Shown: in pieces, positions 7,631-16,678 of the stretch
How positions within the stretch are numbered: the first letter of the stretch is position 1
How the letters are laid out: each line of letters begins with the position of its first letter
DNA from: a virus
Strand: one strand, 5' to 3'
Length of the DNA stretch: 64,000 nucleotides
Virus record (IMG/VR): IMGVR_UViG_3300008266_009503
Coordinates: 1 to 64,000 of that record
The notes under the pieces: model-generated
Database searches by the model: none
Seen by the model: the letters and a program-made list of their open reading frames with translations, nothing else
Told to the model about the DNA's origin: nothing
Position numbers and translations under genes: made by a program

Positions 7631-8335
7631 TTAGTTTTTTTGAGTGTAGATATACCAGTTCCAAGAAGTTACAAGTTCATCCGGTAGAGTCTGTTCTGAG
7701 CTTTCTTTCGGAAAGTGCGGACATTTTAACGGAGATCCTGCTACGCTTTCTGGTTCCCATCCATGTATCTTACAGAAATATAAAAAATTATCGTAATCAA
7801 ACAAACCTCTATAAATAAATTCGTGATTCATTCTCCAATTAGGGACTGAAATAAAGAACCCAGACTTCTCTTTTGTAATATTTCTAGCTTGATACATTAC
7901 ATGACTCGGATTAGCAATATGCTCTAAAAAATCATTTGCTATAATCAAATCGTAGTCAGTATCTAGTCCGCTTATATCGAAAGAATGCATTAAATCTTTT
8001 ACGAAAAAGTTATTACCCTTAAACCCTCTCTTCTCAAATATAGCTTTCGACGTAGCTTTATCAATGAACGAGTAATTTAGGTCCGGTATGAGTTCAAGTA
8101 TATACTGACTTAGAAGTCCTGGGCCTGATCCTAGTTCTAAAATTTTTTTGTAGTTATTATCCTTACAAATTTCAGCTAAAATTGCAGCTTCGTACTTATA
8201 CCTACTAATCCAAGACTCTTCATCTATCCTAGATTTCTCTAATTCATCTGCCCATTCATGAGGAGATACTTCTTCTATAGCAGTATTGCCGAAATTGGTA
8301 AAATTGATATCTCCCTGTGTTCTATATAATGCCAT
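7631..8335 (-). CDS. SAM-dependent methyltransferase, class I
   Basis: The 234 residues contain a clear Rossmann SAM site: motif I ILELGSGPGLLSQYI, the acidic turn after SFIDKA, and a later DLIIANDFLEHIANPS motif typical of sugar or small-molecule O-/N-methyltransferases. The C-terminal half (NWRMNHEFIYRG, WEPESVAGSPLKC) is probably the substrate lid. Within the glycan island the likely substrate is a sugar or glycan end. Cytoplasmic. Confidence 0.8.
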   Translation of the reverse strand: MALYRTQGDINFTNFGNTAIEEVSPHEWADELEKSRIDEESWISRYKYEAAILAEICKDNNYKKILELGSGPGLLSQYILELIPDLNYSFIDKATSKAIFEKRGFKGNNFFVKDLMHSFDISGLDTDYDLIIANDFLEHIANPSHVMYQARNITKEKSGFFISVPNWRMNHEFIYRGLFDYDNFLYFCKIHGWEPESVAGSPLKCPHFPKESSEQTLPDELVTSWNWYIYTQKN

Positions 8336-8341
8336 CGTATT

Positions 8342-9304
8342 TTATTTTAAAACTTCCATCCAATGTTCAATCATTTCATCCATCATACTCTCAAAAGTAT
8401 ATTCCGGTTTCCATCCAAGAGCTCTAATTCTACTAGAATCACCTTTCAGGTAAGGAAGTTCTTCTGGACGTAAAAACTTTTGATTTTGTACTACATATTC
8501 CTGATAATCCATTTCTAAGCTTTCAAAAACGTACTTACACATATCTCTTACAGACCTTGTTTCTCCAGTAGCTACCACCCAATCTCCCGGTTGGTTTTGT
8601 TGAAGTATAAGATGCATAGCACGTACGTAGTCCTTTGAATGTCCCCAATCTCTATAAGCATCTAGGTTACCTAGCTCAAGCTCTTTAACCAAGCCTAGTT
8701 TAATCTGTACAGCCGTCTTAACTACTTTGTTAGTTACAAAATTAGAACCTCTACGAGGTGATTCATGATTGAATAAAATACCGTTACTGGCATGCAGTTT
8801 GTATGCGTTTCTATAATTACGGACGATGTTATATCCAAATACTTTTGAACAGCCGTAAGGCGATACAGGAGTCATCGAAGTAGTTTCTCTCTGAAATCCG
8901 TCGGCATCTACAGAGCTTCCAAACATCTCTGAACTACTTGCTTGATAAAACTTAGCTTCCGGACAAGACCTGCGGTAAGCTTCTAATACACTTAGAACTC
9001 CTAGAGCGTTTGTCTGTACTGTAAATTGCGGTATATCGTAACTTACACGTACATGGCTTTGTGCGGCAATATTGTAAATTTCGTCTGGTTGGATTTTATC
9101 AAGAAGATGCTCAATGCTAGACTGATCTAGTAAGTCTCCGTAGTAAATATGCATTTTACTTTTAACAGACTCTATCCTACTCTGTTGATGTTCAGTTACT
9201 GAGTTTCTACGTATAATTCCGTGCACTTCGTACCCAAGGCTAAGCAAATGCTCTGCAAGATACGAGCCATCTTGTCCTCCTATGCCTGTAATAAAAGCTT
9301 TCAT
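8342..9304 (-). CDS. gmd: GDP-mannose 4,6-dehydratase
   Basis: This extended short-chain dehydrogenase has the diagnostic N-terminus FITGIGGQDGSYLAE (NADP site), the RRNS loop, YGDLLDQSS, AQSHV, and the catalytic YGCSK with ASSSEMFG before it. These are hallmarks of Gmd. It converts GDP-mannose to GDP-4-keto-6-deoxymannose, the precursor of GDP-fucose, GDP-rhamnose and GDP-perosamine. The length (320) is slightly short of the usual 340-370. No separate GDP-fucose synthase is seen in the window. The neighbouring fucosyltransferase-like gene and DegT-like gene suggest that the product is used for fucose or an amino sugar. Confidence 0.9.
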   Translation of the reverse strand: MKAFITGIGGQDGSYLAEHLLSLGYEVHGIIRRNSVTEHQQSRIESVKSKMHIYYGDLLDQSSIEHLLDKIQPDEIYNIAAQSHVRVSYDIPQFTVQTNALGVLSVLEAYRRSCPEAKFYQASSSEMFGSSVDADGFQRETTSMTPVSPYGCSKVFGYNIVRNYRNAYKLHASNGILFNHESPRRGSNFVTNKVVKTAVQIKLGLVKELELGNLDAYRDWGHSKDYVRAMHLILQQNQPGDWVVATGETRSVRDMCKYVFESLEMDYQEYVVQNQKFLRPEELPYLKGDSSRIRALGWKPEYTFESMMDEMIEHWMEVLK

Positions 9305-9305
9305 A

Positions 9306-10217
9306 TTAATGTTTAGTATTTAAGAGTTGTATATAATCATTTTTATCTATCCAAGTATCTATAGCTTTGTGGTGAGCTGAAGGAGCAAAGTGGTATACGA
9401 CAGTATTAGGATTTAATAATGCAGCTGCATAACTAAAAGAGGATCCACCTACTATTAAATGATCTGCAAATACCATTTTCTTAAACGTGTTATAATCCTC
9501 TTCTGTATCATCATAAACTATTTCCCATCCTTTATAAGGTTCTGGATCAAACCCTACTCTCTGTGTGTATATTGTAATATCGTACTTTTCTTTGTATTGA
9601 CCTAATATATTTAAAATTTCTAAATAATATTCATCGTTAAAATGCTTATGTACGTGATTTATAGCATCTTTTCTCCTAATGTGAATTGCTACTTTTTTCT
9701 TACTGTAATTACCTTTACTAAGCCCGAAGCTACTTAAAATCTTGTTTCTATATTTCTTAAAATTATTTATATCTAGTATACCGAGATCATACTCTTTATG
9801 TAAATACCTTAGTATGAAAAGTATGTTTGCGTCGTAAGTATTTTTTTGAAATAGGTTAAAAAGATCATACCCCTCTCTAAACTCAAAAGAGCTTATATCC
9901 AAGCTATTAACTGTCTCTCCACTATACACAAAAGCTTGATCCCAAAGCTCTGCTCTTTTAAAGTAACCTCTATGGCTAATATCGTCGTAAGGGTACGGAT
10001 TTGCTAAATCAAAATTACCACGAAGATCTACTCCCTCTACATAATCTTCTCCGATTGGAGGAGGTCCTTGGTAACTAAAAGGAGTATGTACGTAAACTAC
10101 CGGAAGTCTAAGCTCTTCTCTTAAGTGATAAGTGTAACACAGTACAGAGAGGATTCTCTGCATCCTTGCTCCAAAACCATCTTGCGTTACTCCGCTAGTT
10201 ACGTATAGAGGTTTCAT
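9306..10217 (-). CDS. Fucosyltransferase-like protein (GT11-related)
   Basis: The N-terminal GFGARMQRIL segment resembles the donor-binding start of alpha-1,2-fucosyltransferases. VAIHIRRKDA matches the HxRRxD motif, and the C-terminal FADHLIVGGSSFSYAAALL matches the conserved serine-rich GT11 motif. The protein should transfer fucose or another 6-deoxyhexose from a GDP donor, which fits the gmd gene immediately downstream. The frame overlaps the DegT-like gene by 23 bases. Substrate and linkage are inferred. Confidence 0.7.
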   Translation of the reverse strand: MKPLYVTSGVTQDGFGARMQRILSVLCYTYHLREELRLPVVYVHTPFSYQGPPPIGEDYVEGVDLRGNFDLANPYPYDDISHRGYFKRAELWDQAFVYSGETVNSLDISSFEFREGYDLFNLFQKNTYDANILFILRYLHKEYDLGILDINNFKKYRNKILSSFGLSKGNYSKKKVAIHIRRKDAINHVHKHFNDEYYLEILNILGQYKEKYDITIYTQRVGFDPEPYKGWEIVYDDTEEDYNTFKKMVFADHLIVGGSSFSYAAALLNPNTVVYHFAPSAHHKAIDTWIDKNDYIQLLNTKH

Positions 10218-10818
10218 TCTCTGTATTAAAAACTTTCATTTGAGTCAAATCTGGCCAATCGCTTATACTCCACTGCCTAGGCTCTGATAGTATTGCTGTT
10301 GGGAGTTTATCTAATCCTAGTTGAGCTGTCTCTGGTGTCATGTAATAGTGATAGCCAATAGTGTATATGTTTTGATCTCGCCAAGGAATTTCTGGTAGTC
10401 TACCATCGTAAGACATTTTCTTTAAGTTTAGATAGTCGTGCGGCCTACTACAGAGAAGAGCTCCTCCTCTACCTAAAGATAAGTGTTTCTGATATTGAAA
10501 ACTAATTCCCATAAACGTATCTGGAATATAGCTATTAGGTTTCCATAATACAGCTGCATCGATTACGTTTTTTGTTAAGTAGTAATAATCTACCCACTCT
10601 TCGTCTTTCCAAATCCTTTCAATAGAAAGCTTTTCTGCTAGGAAAGGAATAGAAAGGTAAGTACATTTAGGTACTGTGATAGATTTTGCTTCTGTCCATC
10701 TCAAAGCTAATTCAATACCGTGCGTACAACTATCAACTGCAACTGCATACGGAGCTCCAAAAAAGTCTGCGATCTTATTTTCAAACTCTGTAATTACGTT
10801 AAAGTCCAGTTTTGCCAT
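10195..10818 (-). CDS. DegT/DnrJ/EryC1-type sugar aminotransferase, compact form
   Basis: The N-terminus (FENKIADFFGAPYAVAVDSCTHGIELAL, split here by description) and the PLP-lysine region FQYQKHLSLGRGG match nucleotide-sugar aminotransferases. The normal family length is about 370 residues. This one is only 207 and lacks most of the C-terminal small domain, yet it is intact between well-placed start and stop and overlaps both neighbours. It may be a minimal enzyme or a pseudo-enzyme that binds PLP or its partner. An expected role is transamination of a keto-sugar such as the Gmd product. Confidence 0.7.
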   Translation of the reverse strand: MAKLDFNVITEFENKIADFFGAPYAVAVDSCTHGIELALRWTEAKSITVPKCTYLSIPFLAEKLSIERIWKDEEWVDYYYLTKNVIDAAVLWKPNSYIPDTFMGISFQYQKHLSLGRGGALLCSRPHDYLNLKKMSYDGRLPEIPWRDQNIYTIGYHYYMTPETAQLGLDKLPTAILSEPRQWSISDWPDLTQMKVFNTENETSIRN

Positions 10819-11707
10819 CTAAGTATGTTTTAATATTATTATAATCATTACACCACTTAGTAGCGTACCTGCCTTTCAACGGCCTAGAGAACATTGGGTG
10901 ATAGTGCTTGCTACATCCTTTGAAGAAATAATGATTAGCTTGTGTTAACCTTGTTTTACTAAGGTCTGTTACACCTTCTACGTTACATCCACCATGTAAC
11001 ATATTAGCAGCCCATATTAAGGCTTGTCCCTTTTTCAACTTTACTATCTTTTCAGTTGCTTTCTTAGCTTTTACTAATTCAACTAAGAAATCTTCGTATA
11101 CTCTATAGTTAGCTGCTTCACCATCTTCGATATCGTCCGGATGCGGTAGATTGAGGTTGTGGTATTCGTAAACAGGCCATTTATGGCTGCCTGGTACTAT
11201 TCTTAATGATCCATTCGTTTCGTCAACATCTTCAAAAGCAACCCACACCCCTACCATCCATAAGTGCGGTACAGTATGAAAATGAATTGTGTCGCTGTGA
11301 AGCGGTTGATTACTGCCTTTGATGAAATTAATTGTTGAAAACGGAAACGGCTCTTCATCGTACAAGTAACTAAGCGTATCAACAATACCTGGATGCATTG
11401 TTAATTTAGCAATAGCAGCACTCTTTCTCCAATGCTCAAAAATTCTCTTACTTTCTGTGTATTGAAAATGATCTGCATGGTACTTAGTTTTCTCATCTTC
11501 TAAAGCTACATAAGTATCCTTTACTATTTCTCCTATTTCATCATCTTTCAACTCTAAGTCTACTATGAGGTATCCATTTTCATGATAGAAAATACAACCC
11601 TCTTTCTGCTTTTCTGTTAAATCTGATTGTTCTAGTAGTTCATAAAAGAACGGTGATTCAATCCACGGAATGTCTAGTGATCGTTTTGCTGGTTTAAAAT
11701 TATTCAT
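10799..11707 (-). CDS. PhyH-family Fe(II)/2-oxoglutarate dioxygenase
   Basis: This 302-residue protein has the PhyH facial triad region PLHSDTIHFHT (HxD), the SLRIVPGSHKWP segment, and the distal His in IWAANMLHGGCNV followed by TRLTQANHYFF with the 2-oxoglutarate arginine. The family hydroxylates lipids, sugars or amino acids. In this cluster it could hydroxylate an acyl chain or a sugar. It overlaps the genes on both sides by 8-20 bases, showing operon membership. Confidence 0.8.
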   Translation of the reverse strand: MNNFKPAKRSLDIPWIESPFFYELLEQSDLTEKQKEGCIFYHENGYLIVDLELKDDEIGEIVKDTYVALEDEKTKYHADHFQYTESKRIFEHWRKSAAIAKLTMHPGIVDTLSYLYDEEPFPFSTINFIKGSNQPLHSDTIHFHTVPHLWMVGVWVAFEDVDETNGSLRIVPGSHKWPVYEYHNLNLPHPDDIEDGEAANYRVYEDFLVELVKAKKATEKIVKLKKGQALIWAANMLHGGCNVEGVTDLSKTRLTQANHYFFKGCSKHYHPMFSRPLKGRYATKWCNDYNNIKTYLDGKTGL

Positions 11708-12239
11708 AGTTCATAAGTTTTTGTGCGCTTTCTATTATTCTTTTTGAGTCACGAGGCTTTATTGGCTTAGCTGGACAGCCTGCGTACACCGTCCAAGGTT
11801 TAGTATCTTTTGTCACTACTGATCCAGCACCTACTATACAACCTTCTCCTAAAGTTACTCCAGGCAATACCGTACAGTTAACTCCCAGTGTTGCATATCT
11901 TTTAAAGGTTACCGGTTTGTTTATGACAGTTCTATGTTCTAAAGGTACTACCGGTGATATTAGGCCTTGCATAAAGTCGTCTGTAGCACATACAATCCTG
12001 CCGCCAGAGCCTATATTAGTAAAGTCCTCCATAGTAAGCAATGCTGGTGCTCCGCCTATGATTGATACGCTAGGTGCTATATGAATGTAGTTACCCAACA
12101 CAGCTTGTGTCGATAAATAGACCCACATATCGATTGCTATATGGCTACCTACCTCAACTAATTCCGGACGAACAATCACAGCTTGGCTGCTTATTCTAAC
12201 GTCCTCTCCTACTTTTTTATACTTACTATAATCCTCCAT
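11700..12239 (-). CDS. Left-handed beta-helix acyltransferase (hexapeptide repeat)
   Basis: A series of hexapeptide repeats (VRISSQAVIVRPELVEVGS, IHIAPSVSI, TLGVNCTVLPGVTLGEGCIVGAGSVVT) leads to the typical end AGCPAKPIK. This is the WbbJ/LacA/NodL type that O- or N-acetylates sugars with acetyl-CoA. I use the ATG at 12239; the frame one codon further up begins with TTG. It overlaps the SDR gene. It probably acetylates a sugar made or attached by the neighbouring enzymes. Confidence 0.8.
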   Translation of the reverse strand: MEDYSKYKKVGEDVRISSQAVIVRPELVEVGSHIAIDMWVYLSTQAVLGNYIHIAPSVSIIGGAPALLTMEDFTNIGSGGRIVCATDDFMQGLISPVVPLEHRTVINKPVTFKRYATLGVNCTVLPGVTLGEGCIVGAGSVVTKDTKPWTVYAGCPAKPIKPRDSKRIIESAQKLMNYE

Positions 12240-12870
12240 CAATTCTTAAATTAATACCACATGCATATTCATTATCTACGAGATAATTAACAGTGTTGTT
12301 AAGTTCTTCAATACTCCCCCATCTCTTTAATCCTATCTTATCTTTCGCCATATCCTGGTACTCTTGTTCGATTCTATAACACATACCTCCATCCCAATAC
12401 CCTAGCTGTATAGTATTACAGGTTACTCCGTACTTTATATTTTCTCTATTTGCAGAAGACATTAATCTGTCTACAAAAGCTTTAGAAGCAGAGTACAGCG
12501 AATTCTTAGGTACATTTAATTCTGCAAATACAGAGGATATTGCTATCACTCTTCCCCATCTTCTTTCTACCATCTGCGGTAAGCAAGAAGCTAACACGTT
12601 TATGTTTCCTTTAATATTAACGTCTAGCATACTATCTACCTCTACCGTATCTTCTTCAGTAAGCTTGCTTAAAAAAACATCGTACTTTTTACCTGACATA
12701 TTTAATACGATATCTACTTGGTTTTCTTTAAAGAAAGCTTTTGTTTGCTGTAAACTAGTTAAGTCTACTTCTTTACTGCTAGGAGCTAATACTTCATACC
12801 TTTCCTTAAGTAACGGAAGTATCTTAGCTCCAAGACCGCCGCCGCTTCCAAATATAACTAGCTTTTTCAT
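12226..12870 (-). CDS. Short-chain dehydrogenase/reductase (FabG-like)
   Basis: The 214 residues have a Rossmann start LVIFGSGGGLGAKIL and the structural NMSG motif (in place of NNAG). The catalytic Ser is in AISSVFA and the catalytic YSASK sits at the expected spacing. The protein ends with a conserved INLRIDGG. It reduces a keto group with NAD(P)H. It lies immediately downstream of a KAS III gene, so it may reduce a beta-ketoacyl product or a keto-sugar. Confidence 0.8.
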   Translation of the reverse strand: MKKLVIFGSGGGLGAKILPLLKERYEVLAPSSKEVDLTSLQQTKAFFKENQVDIVLNMSGKKYDVFLSKLTEEDTVEVDSMLDVNIKGNINVLASCLPQMVERRWGRVIAISSVFAELNVPKNSLYSASKAFVDRLMSSANRENIKYGVTCNTIQLGYWDGGMCYRIEQEYQDMAKDKIGLKRWGSIEELNNTVNYLVDNEYACGINLRIDGGL

Positions 12871-12875
12871 AATTC

Positions 12876-13817
12876 CTATTTCTTATAATATAGTAAAATA
12901 GACCCCCAGCTCCAACCCGATCCAATAGCTGTAAACATTATTTTATCTCCCTCTACTATTTCCCTACCTTTAATAGCTTCGTCTAAAGCTATTGGTATAG
13001 AAGCACCGGCAATATTAGCGTACTTATGCATAACTGTCTTTACTCTCTCCATAGGTATTGATAGTTCCTGTGCTATTACCTTAAGGATGTTTATACTCGG
13101 CTGGTGTGGAACTAGCATTTTAATTTCATCGATACTAGTCTCTGTTTCTTTAAGTACACTCTTTAATGATTCAGGAAGTACTTTAATAGCTTGATTCCAT
13201 ACTTCTTTTCCTCTCATAATAAAAGTTGATGATAACGGTAAATTAAATCCTGTCATCCCTGTACCTCTTCCATTAGCCTCTAATTTACTATACATCCATC
13301 CTTCTTCAGAAGGGCCCATAACAACAGCTCCGGCTCCGTCCCCAAAGAAGACTGCATGCTGATCTTCCCAATTAGTTATCTTGGAATAAGCTTCTGTGCT
13401 GATTATTAATATGTTTTTATAAGTTTTACTTTCAATTAAAGAAGCTGCTAAAGTCAGAGCATATACAAATCCTGAACATACTGCATTAATATCAAATGCT
13501 GGTATATTTTTCGATGTATTAAACTTATTATGAATAACACAAGAGGTGGGCGGCGAGATTTGTTCCGGACTTGATGTAGCTATTATCATCATATCAATAT
13601 CCTCTATGTCCATACTAGCATCCTTTAATGCATTTATTGCAGCATTATAACCTAGATTAGAAGGTAGCTCTTCTTCTACTACTCTTCTTTCTTTGATTCC
13701 CAGCTTATCGTATATCCACTCCTCGGTCGTATCTACCTTTTCTGCTACCTGTGTATTAGTAACAATCTTAGCCGGTAAATAAGAACCTACCCCTTTTAAC
13801 GTAACTTTATATTTCAT
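12876..13817 (-). CDS. 3-oxoacyl-ACP synthase III family (KAS III)
   Basis: The 313 residues show the thiolase-fold triad of FabH: the nucleophilic Cys in DINAVCSGFVYAL, His in VPHQPSINIL, and Asn in YANIAGASIPIAL. An N-terminal GSYLPAKIV and EEWIYDKLGIKERR also match. FabH condenses acetyl-CoA or another acyl-CoA with malonyl-ACP. Within a glycan cluster, KAS III relatives often make or load unusual acyl groups. An SDR follows and a cupin precedes, forming a small acyl-modification unit. Presence in a phage is unusual. Confidence 0.85.
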   Translation of the reverse strand: MKYKVTLKGVGSYLPAKIVTNTQVAEKVDTTEEWIYDKLGIKERRVVEEELPSNLGYNAAINALKDASMDIEDIDMMIIATSSPEQISPPTSCVIHNKFNTSKNIPAFDINAVCSGFVYALTLAASLIESKTYKNILIISTEAYSKITNWEDQHAVFFGDGAGAVVMGPSEEGWMYSKLEANGRGTGMTGFNLPLSSTFIMRGKEVWNQAIKVLPESLKSVLKETETSIDEIKMLVPHQPSINILKVIAQELSIPMERVKTVMHKYANIAGASIPIALDEAIKGREIVEGDKIMFTAIGSGWSWGSILLYYKK

Positions 13818-14233
13818 TATAAGTCTATGAAAGTTTTATCTAAAGCTTGTCCTTCGTAAGGACCTGTTTTGTATTCATACACTAGAGTATTATCTTCTAA
13901 AATAAAGTAGTTGTGCCCTCCCTGTAAGGTAAAGCTAGCATCTCCAACCTTTAGTACAGGTTCTGCTACGATAGTATCGTCTAAGTCATAAAAAATACAT
14001 CTAACACTTCCCTGTACAACAATCCAACTTTCCTGTGCAATGACATCTCTAGTTCTCTGCTTCCAGATGTGTTTATGAGGTCTAAAAGTTTTCCCTTCTT
14101 CCATGTTGAGAATTGAACACTGTATGAAGTTTTCTTCTGAAACAATATCTTGTCTACCGGAAGTTATATCTTCTTTGCGCACAATTATATGTAACAGCGT
14201 TTCTGGGGATACTTTAGAGTATATTTTTTCCAT
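13817..14233 (-). CDS. Cupin-fold protein
   Basis: This 138-residue, single-domain beta protein has RPHKHIWKQRT as cupin motif 1 (H-x-H), WIVVQGSVRCIFYDLDD as the central strands, and LQGGHNYFILEDNTLVYEYKTGPY as motif 2. It probably binds a metal and acts on a sugar or acyl intermediate, like WbuC or sugar isomerase cupins. It sits directly upstream of the KAS III gene with an overlapping junction (stop and start share one base). Confidence 0.65.
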   Translation of the reverse strand: MEKIYSKVSPETLLHIIVRKEDITSGRQDIVSEENFIQCSILNMEEGKTFRPHKHIWKQRTRDVIAQESWIVVQGSVRCIFYDLDDTIVAEPVLKVGDASFTLQGGHNYFILEDNTLVYEYKTGPYEGQALDKTFIDL

Positions 14234-14234
14234 T

Positions 14235-15698
14235 TTAATTTATATTTAACATAGTAGCAATATGATTAATGTCTTCATCGTTTAATTTGGTATTTTCGAA
14301 AACTGATTGATACCAGTCAGGAAGATATCTACCTCTTGCGTAAAGATGTGAATACATCGTCGGATGATCTTTAAGTGTAGTTAATATTCTCACTCCGTCA
14401 TTTTTAGCATGCTGTGTTTCAAAGTCCCATGGTGATTGGTTTGGCTTTAACAACTGCAAGAAGTAGTCTGTAGACCATATAGCAGACTGTACGCTACTTC
14501 TATAGTCGCATACCTGATTTACATCATGAAACATTCCATTCAATTCTTCGACAGGCGTTAATTCAATATCACCTAATAACGCTTTATTTCCGCTACTTAA
14601 CGATCCTATAAGAAAAGACTTCTTTACTAGCCTGTTCTTTAACATATAGTCAAAAGCAATACGTACTTTGTTAATATCTGATGGCCTAGTCATTAAGCTT
14701 TCATCGCACATATTAATAAAGTGTTGATCTTCGAAAGATTTAAAATAATCAATCAATCCATTAGACCAAGCTCCCGGTCCGTAGTCTTTTCCGAGACTTA
14801 CAAACTCCCAGTTATCTTTGAGTTTAAATTTAGGAGGTTGATATCCTAATACAACAAACTGATTCTTACAAGGCCAGTACTTATCTACTGTATACATTAG
14901 AGCTTCTACAAACTGAATATACCCGTCGCATGTAGGTATAAGTATTTTAAGGTCTTCTACATTTTTTACCTCCCTATACTCTTTAAAGTACGAAACTTCT
15001 TTAGCGTAGTTAGATGCAGGATTCATATAGGGCCTAGTAGGGTATCCATGTACAAACTCATCAATAGAAGATCCTACATCTATGTATTGGTTGTTCGGGT
15101 TTATGTTATACAGTCTGTGAATTATTACTTCCGATACTGGTCCACAGGATATAAAGAAGGTTTTATTCTGTAGCTGCGAAACGTAATCACCGAGCTGGCT
15201 TATATAATCGTCTCCGTATTCTTCCCAGTACTCTATACAGCTGTCAGGGAAAGGAAATATTTCAGCGACAGTAAAAGGAAAAGACTCTTTCTGAGCTTTT
15301 TGATTGCAAACTAAATAAACCTCTTTTTTAAGGTTTTGGTAAAATGCTTTCATCTTCTGATAGTTAGCATTTATCCACAAGTTAGCAAAAGTAATATTAC
15401 TTCGTACTTTTATTTTTCCGTCTAGAAAAGTATTATCTCCAGAAAAATCAGAAGTCGATGATATAGCGTAGTAGTAATTGTCTTCGGTATGGTCTAACGA
15501 TTCTAAGAGCTCTGAACCTACTTTGGTTAACCGGCCAGGCGCATGCCACTTGTCTACGTTATAGGCTTGACTTCCTACATTAATTGCTTTACCTAACATT
15601 AACGCCACCTCTCCATCAGCATATCTTGCATAAGCAAAATTCTTATCCGATAGTATTAAGTCAGTAAAAAATTCAAAATCTTTATTAAAATCCTTCAT
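14235..15698 (-). CDS. Two-domain glycosyltransferase (GT-D-like plus GT-A-like)
   Basis: Residues about 1-230 resemble GT-D enzymes (formerly DUF1792): FAYARYADGEVALM near the start, then FISCGPVSEVIIHRLY and YIDVGSSIDEF. Residues about 245-470 form a second transferase-like domain starting LKILIPTCDGYIQFVEAL with NMCDESLMTRPSD as an acidic motif and a KDYGPGAWSNGL donor loop. A single chain could therefore add two sugars in sequence. It overlaps the epimerase gene above by 14 bases. The domain split is clear and exact families are moderate calls. Confidence 0.7.
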   Translation of the reverse strand: MKDFNKDFEFFTDLILSDKNFAYARYADGEVALMLGKAINVGSQAYNVDKWHAPGRLTKVGSELLESLDHTEDNYYYAISSTSDFSGDNTFLDGKIKVRSNITFANLWINANYQKMKAFYQNLKKEVYLVCNQKAQKESFPFTVAEIFPFPDSCIEYWEEYGDDYISQLGDYVSQLQNKTFFISCGPVSEVIIHRLYNINPNNQYIDVGSSIDEFVHGYPTRPYMNPASNYAKEVSYFKEYREVKNVEDLKILIPTCDGYIQFVEALMYTVDKYWPCKNQFVVLGYQPPKFKLKDNWEFVSLGKDYGPGAWSNGLIDYFKSFEDQHFINMCDESLMTRPSDINKVRIAFDYMLKNRLVKKSFLIGSLSSGNKALLGDIELTPVEELNGMFHDVNQVCDYRSSVQSAIWSTDYFLQLLKPNQSPWDFETQHAKNDGVRILTTLKDHPTMYSHLYARGRYLPDWYQSVFENTKLNDEDINHIATMLNIN

Positions 15699-16677
15699 TG
15701 CGTATGTGAGTTAGTATTTTTATAGCAGCCTTACCGTCTCCGTAAGGACATCTACTGTTAATATAGTAGTTATTTTTCAGAGAGTCAAATATTTCAGGCA
15801 ATTCTGTAGGTGTATTACATAAATGTAGATGCCCGGTTTCTAATGCTTCTGGTCGCTCTGTTACTGTTCTACAGACAATTACTTTCTTATTAAAAAAGGA
15901 TCCTTCTTCTTGTAAACCTCCTGAATCGGAAATTACAAGTTTACATTTAACTAACAGGTCTAGTAGGGAGTTATGATCTAATGGGTCAACTACCTTAACG
16001 TGTTTAAGGATATGTTTATACTTCTGTACATTCGGGTTAGGGTGTATAGGGAGGATAAATTCTATATTAGGATTGTTTAAAGCTATCTCATCAAGCTCTG
16101 TAAACCATTCTAACATCATTGAATGATTTTCTCTTCTATGTAATGTTACTAGTACTTTATCTTTATACTCACATTTGTTTTGATAGGTAACTAGATTATC
16201 TAGTACCGTGTTACCTGTTATGTAAACTCTTCCAGATACTTTTTCCTTAATTAGATTATTAAAAGATAGATCTGTTGGTGCAAAGTTTACATCCGCTATT
16301 CTAGCTATCATCTGCCTATAGGCTTCTTCCGGGTAAGGATGTTGTAAATTATAGCTCCTAAGCCCGGCTTCAAGATAAAAAATTTTTAATCGCCTATTAA
16401 AAGCAGCTACTGCGCAGGCAAAAGCAGAAGCGGTATCTCCTTGTACTAATACTGAAGTAAATTCTCCTCTCGGAAACTGTAACAGGCAGTCACTAATAAG
16501 CTGATCTAACCTATTTTCATTCTCTTGAATCTTAATTTGATAGTCTACCTCTACGTCTTCTAGTAGGTCTAGATGTTGACCTGTAAATAGTAGCTTATAC
16601 TCTACTTTATCCATTATGTGAATAAGAGGTTTAATCTTTAACCATTCGGGTCTAGTCCCAAAACAGAGTAGTATCAT
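15685..16677 (-). CDS. wecB: UDP-N-acetylglucosamine 2-epimerase family
   Basis: Using the ATG at 16677 (MILLCFGTRPEWLKIKPL) gives 330 residues with the family landmarks: GTRPE start, YLEAGLRS followed by PYPEEAYRQMIARIAD, the HRREN motif, and ISDSGGLQEEGSFF. The reaction is UDP-GlcNAc to UDP-ManNAc (or a related 2-epimerisation). The longer upstream frame would run into the methyltransferase gene and lacks homology. It supplies an activated HexNAc to the island glycosyltransferases. Confidence 0.85.
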   Translation of the reverse strand: MILLCFGTRPEWLKIKPLIHIMDKVEYKLLFTGQHLDLLEDVEVDYQIKIQENENRLDQLISDCLLQFPRGEFTSVLVQGDTASAFACAVAAFNRRLKIFYLEAGLRSYNLQHPYPEEAYRQMIARIADVNFAPTDLSFNNLIKEKVSGRVYITGNTVLDNLVTYQNKCEYKDKVLVTLHRRENHSMMLEWFTELDEIALNNPNIEFILPIHPNPNVQKYKHILKHVKVVDPLDHNSLLDLLVKCKLVISDSGGLQEEGSFFNKKVIVCRTVTERPEALETGHLHLCNTPTELPEIFDSLKNNYYINSRCPYGDGKAAIKILTHIRNEGF

Positions 16678-16678
16678 T

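Noticed and set aside
12111-12119. ATAAATAG copy at about 12.1 kb
   Set aside because: It is inside the acyltransferase coding sequence and is not an exact CTATTTATT (it reads GATAAATAG), so chance is likely.
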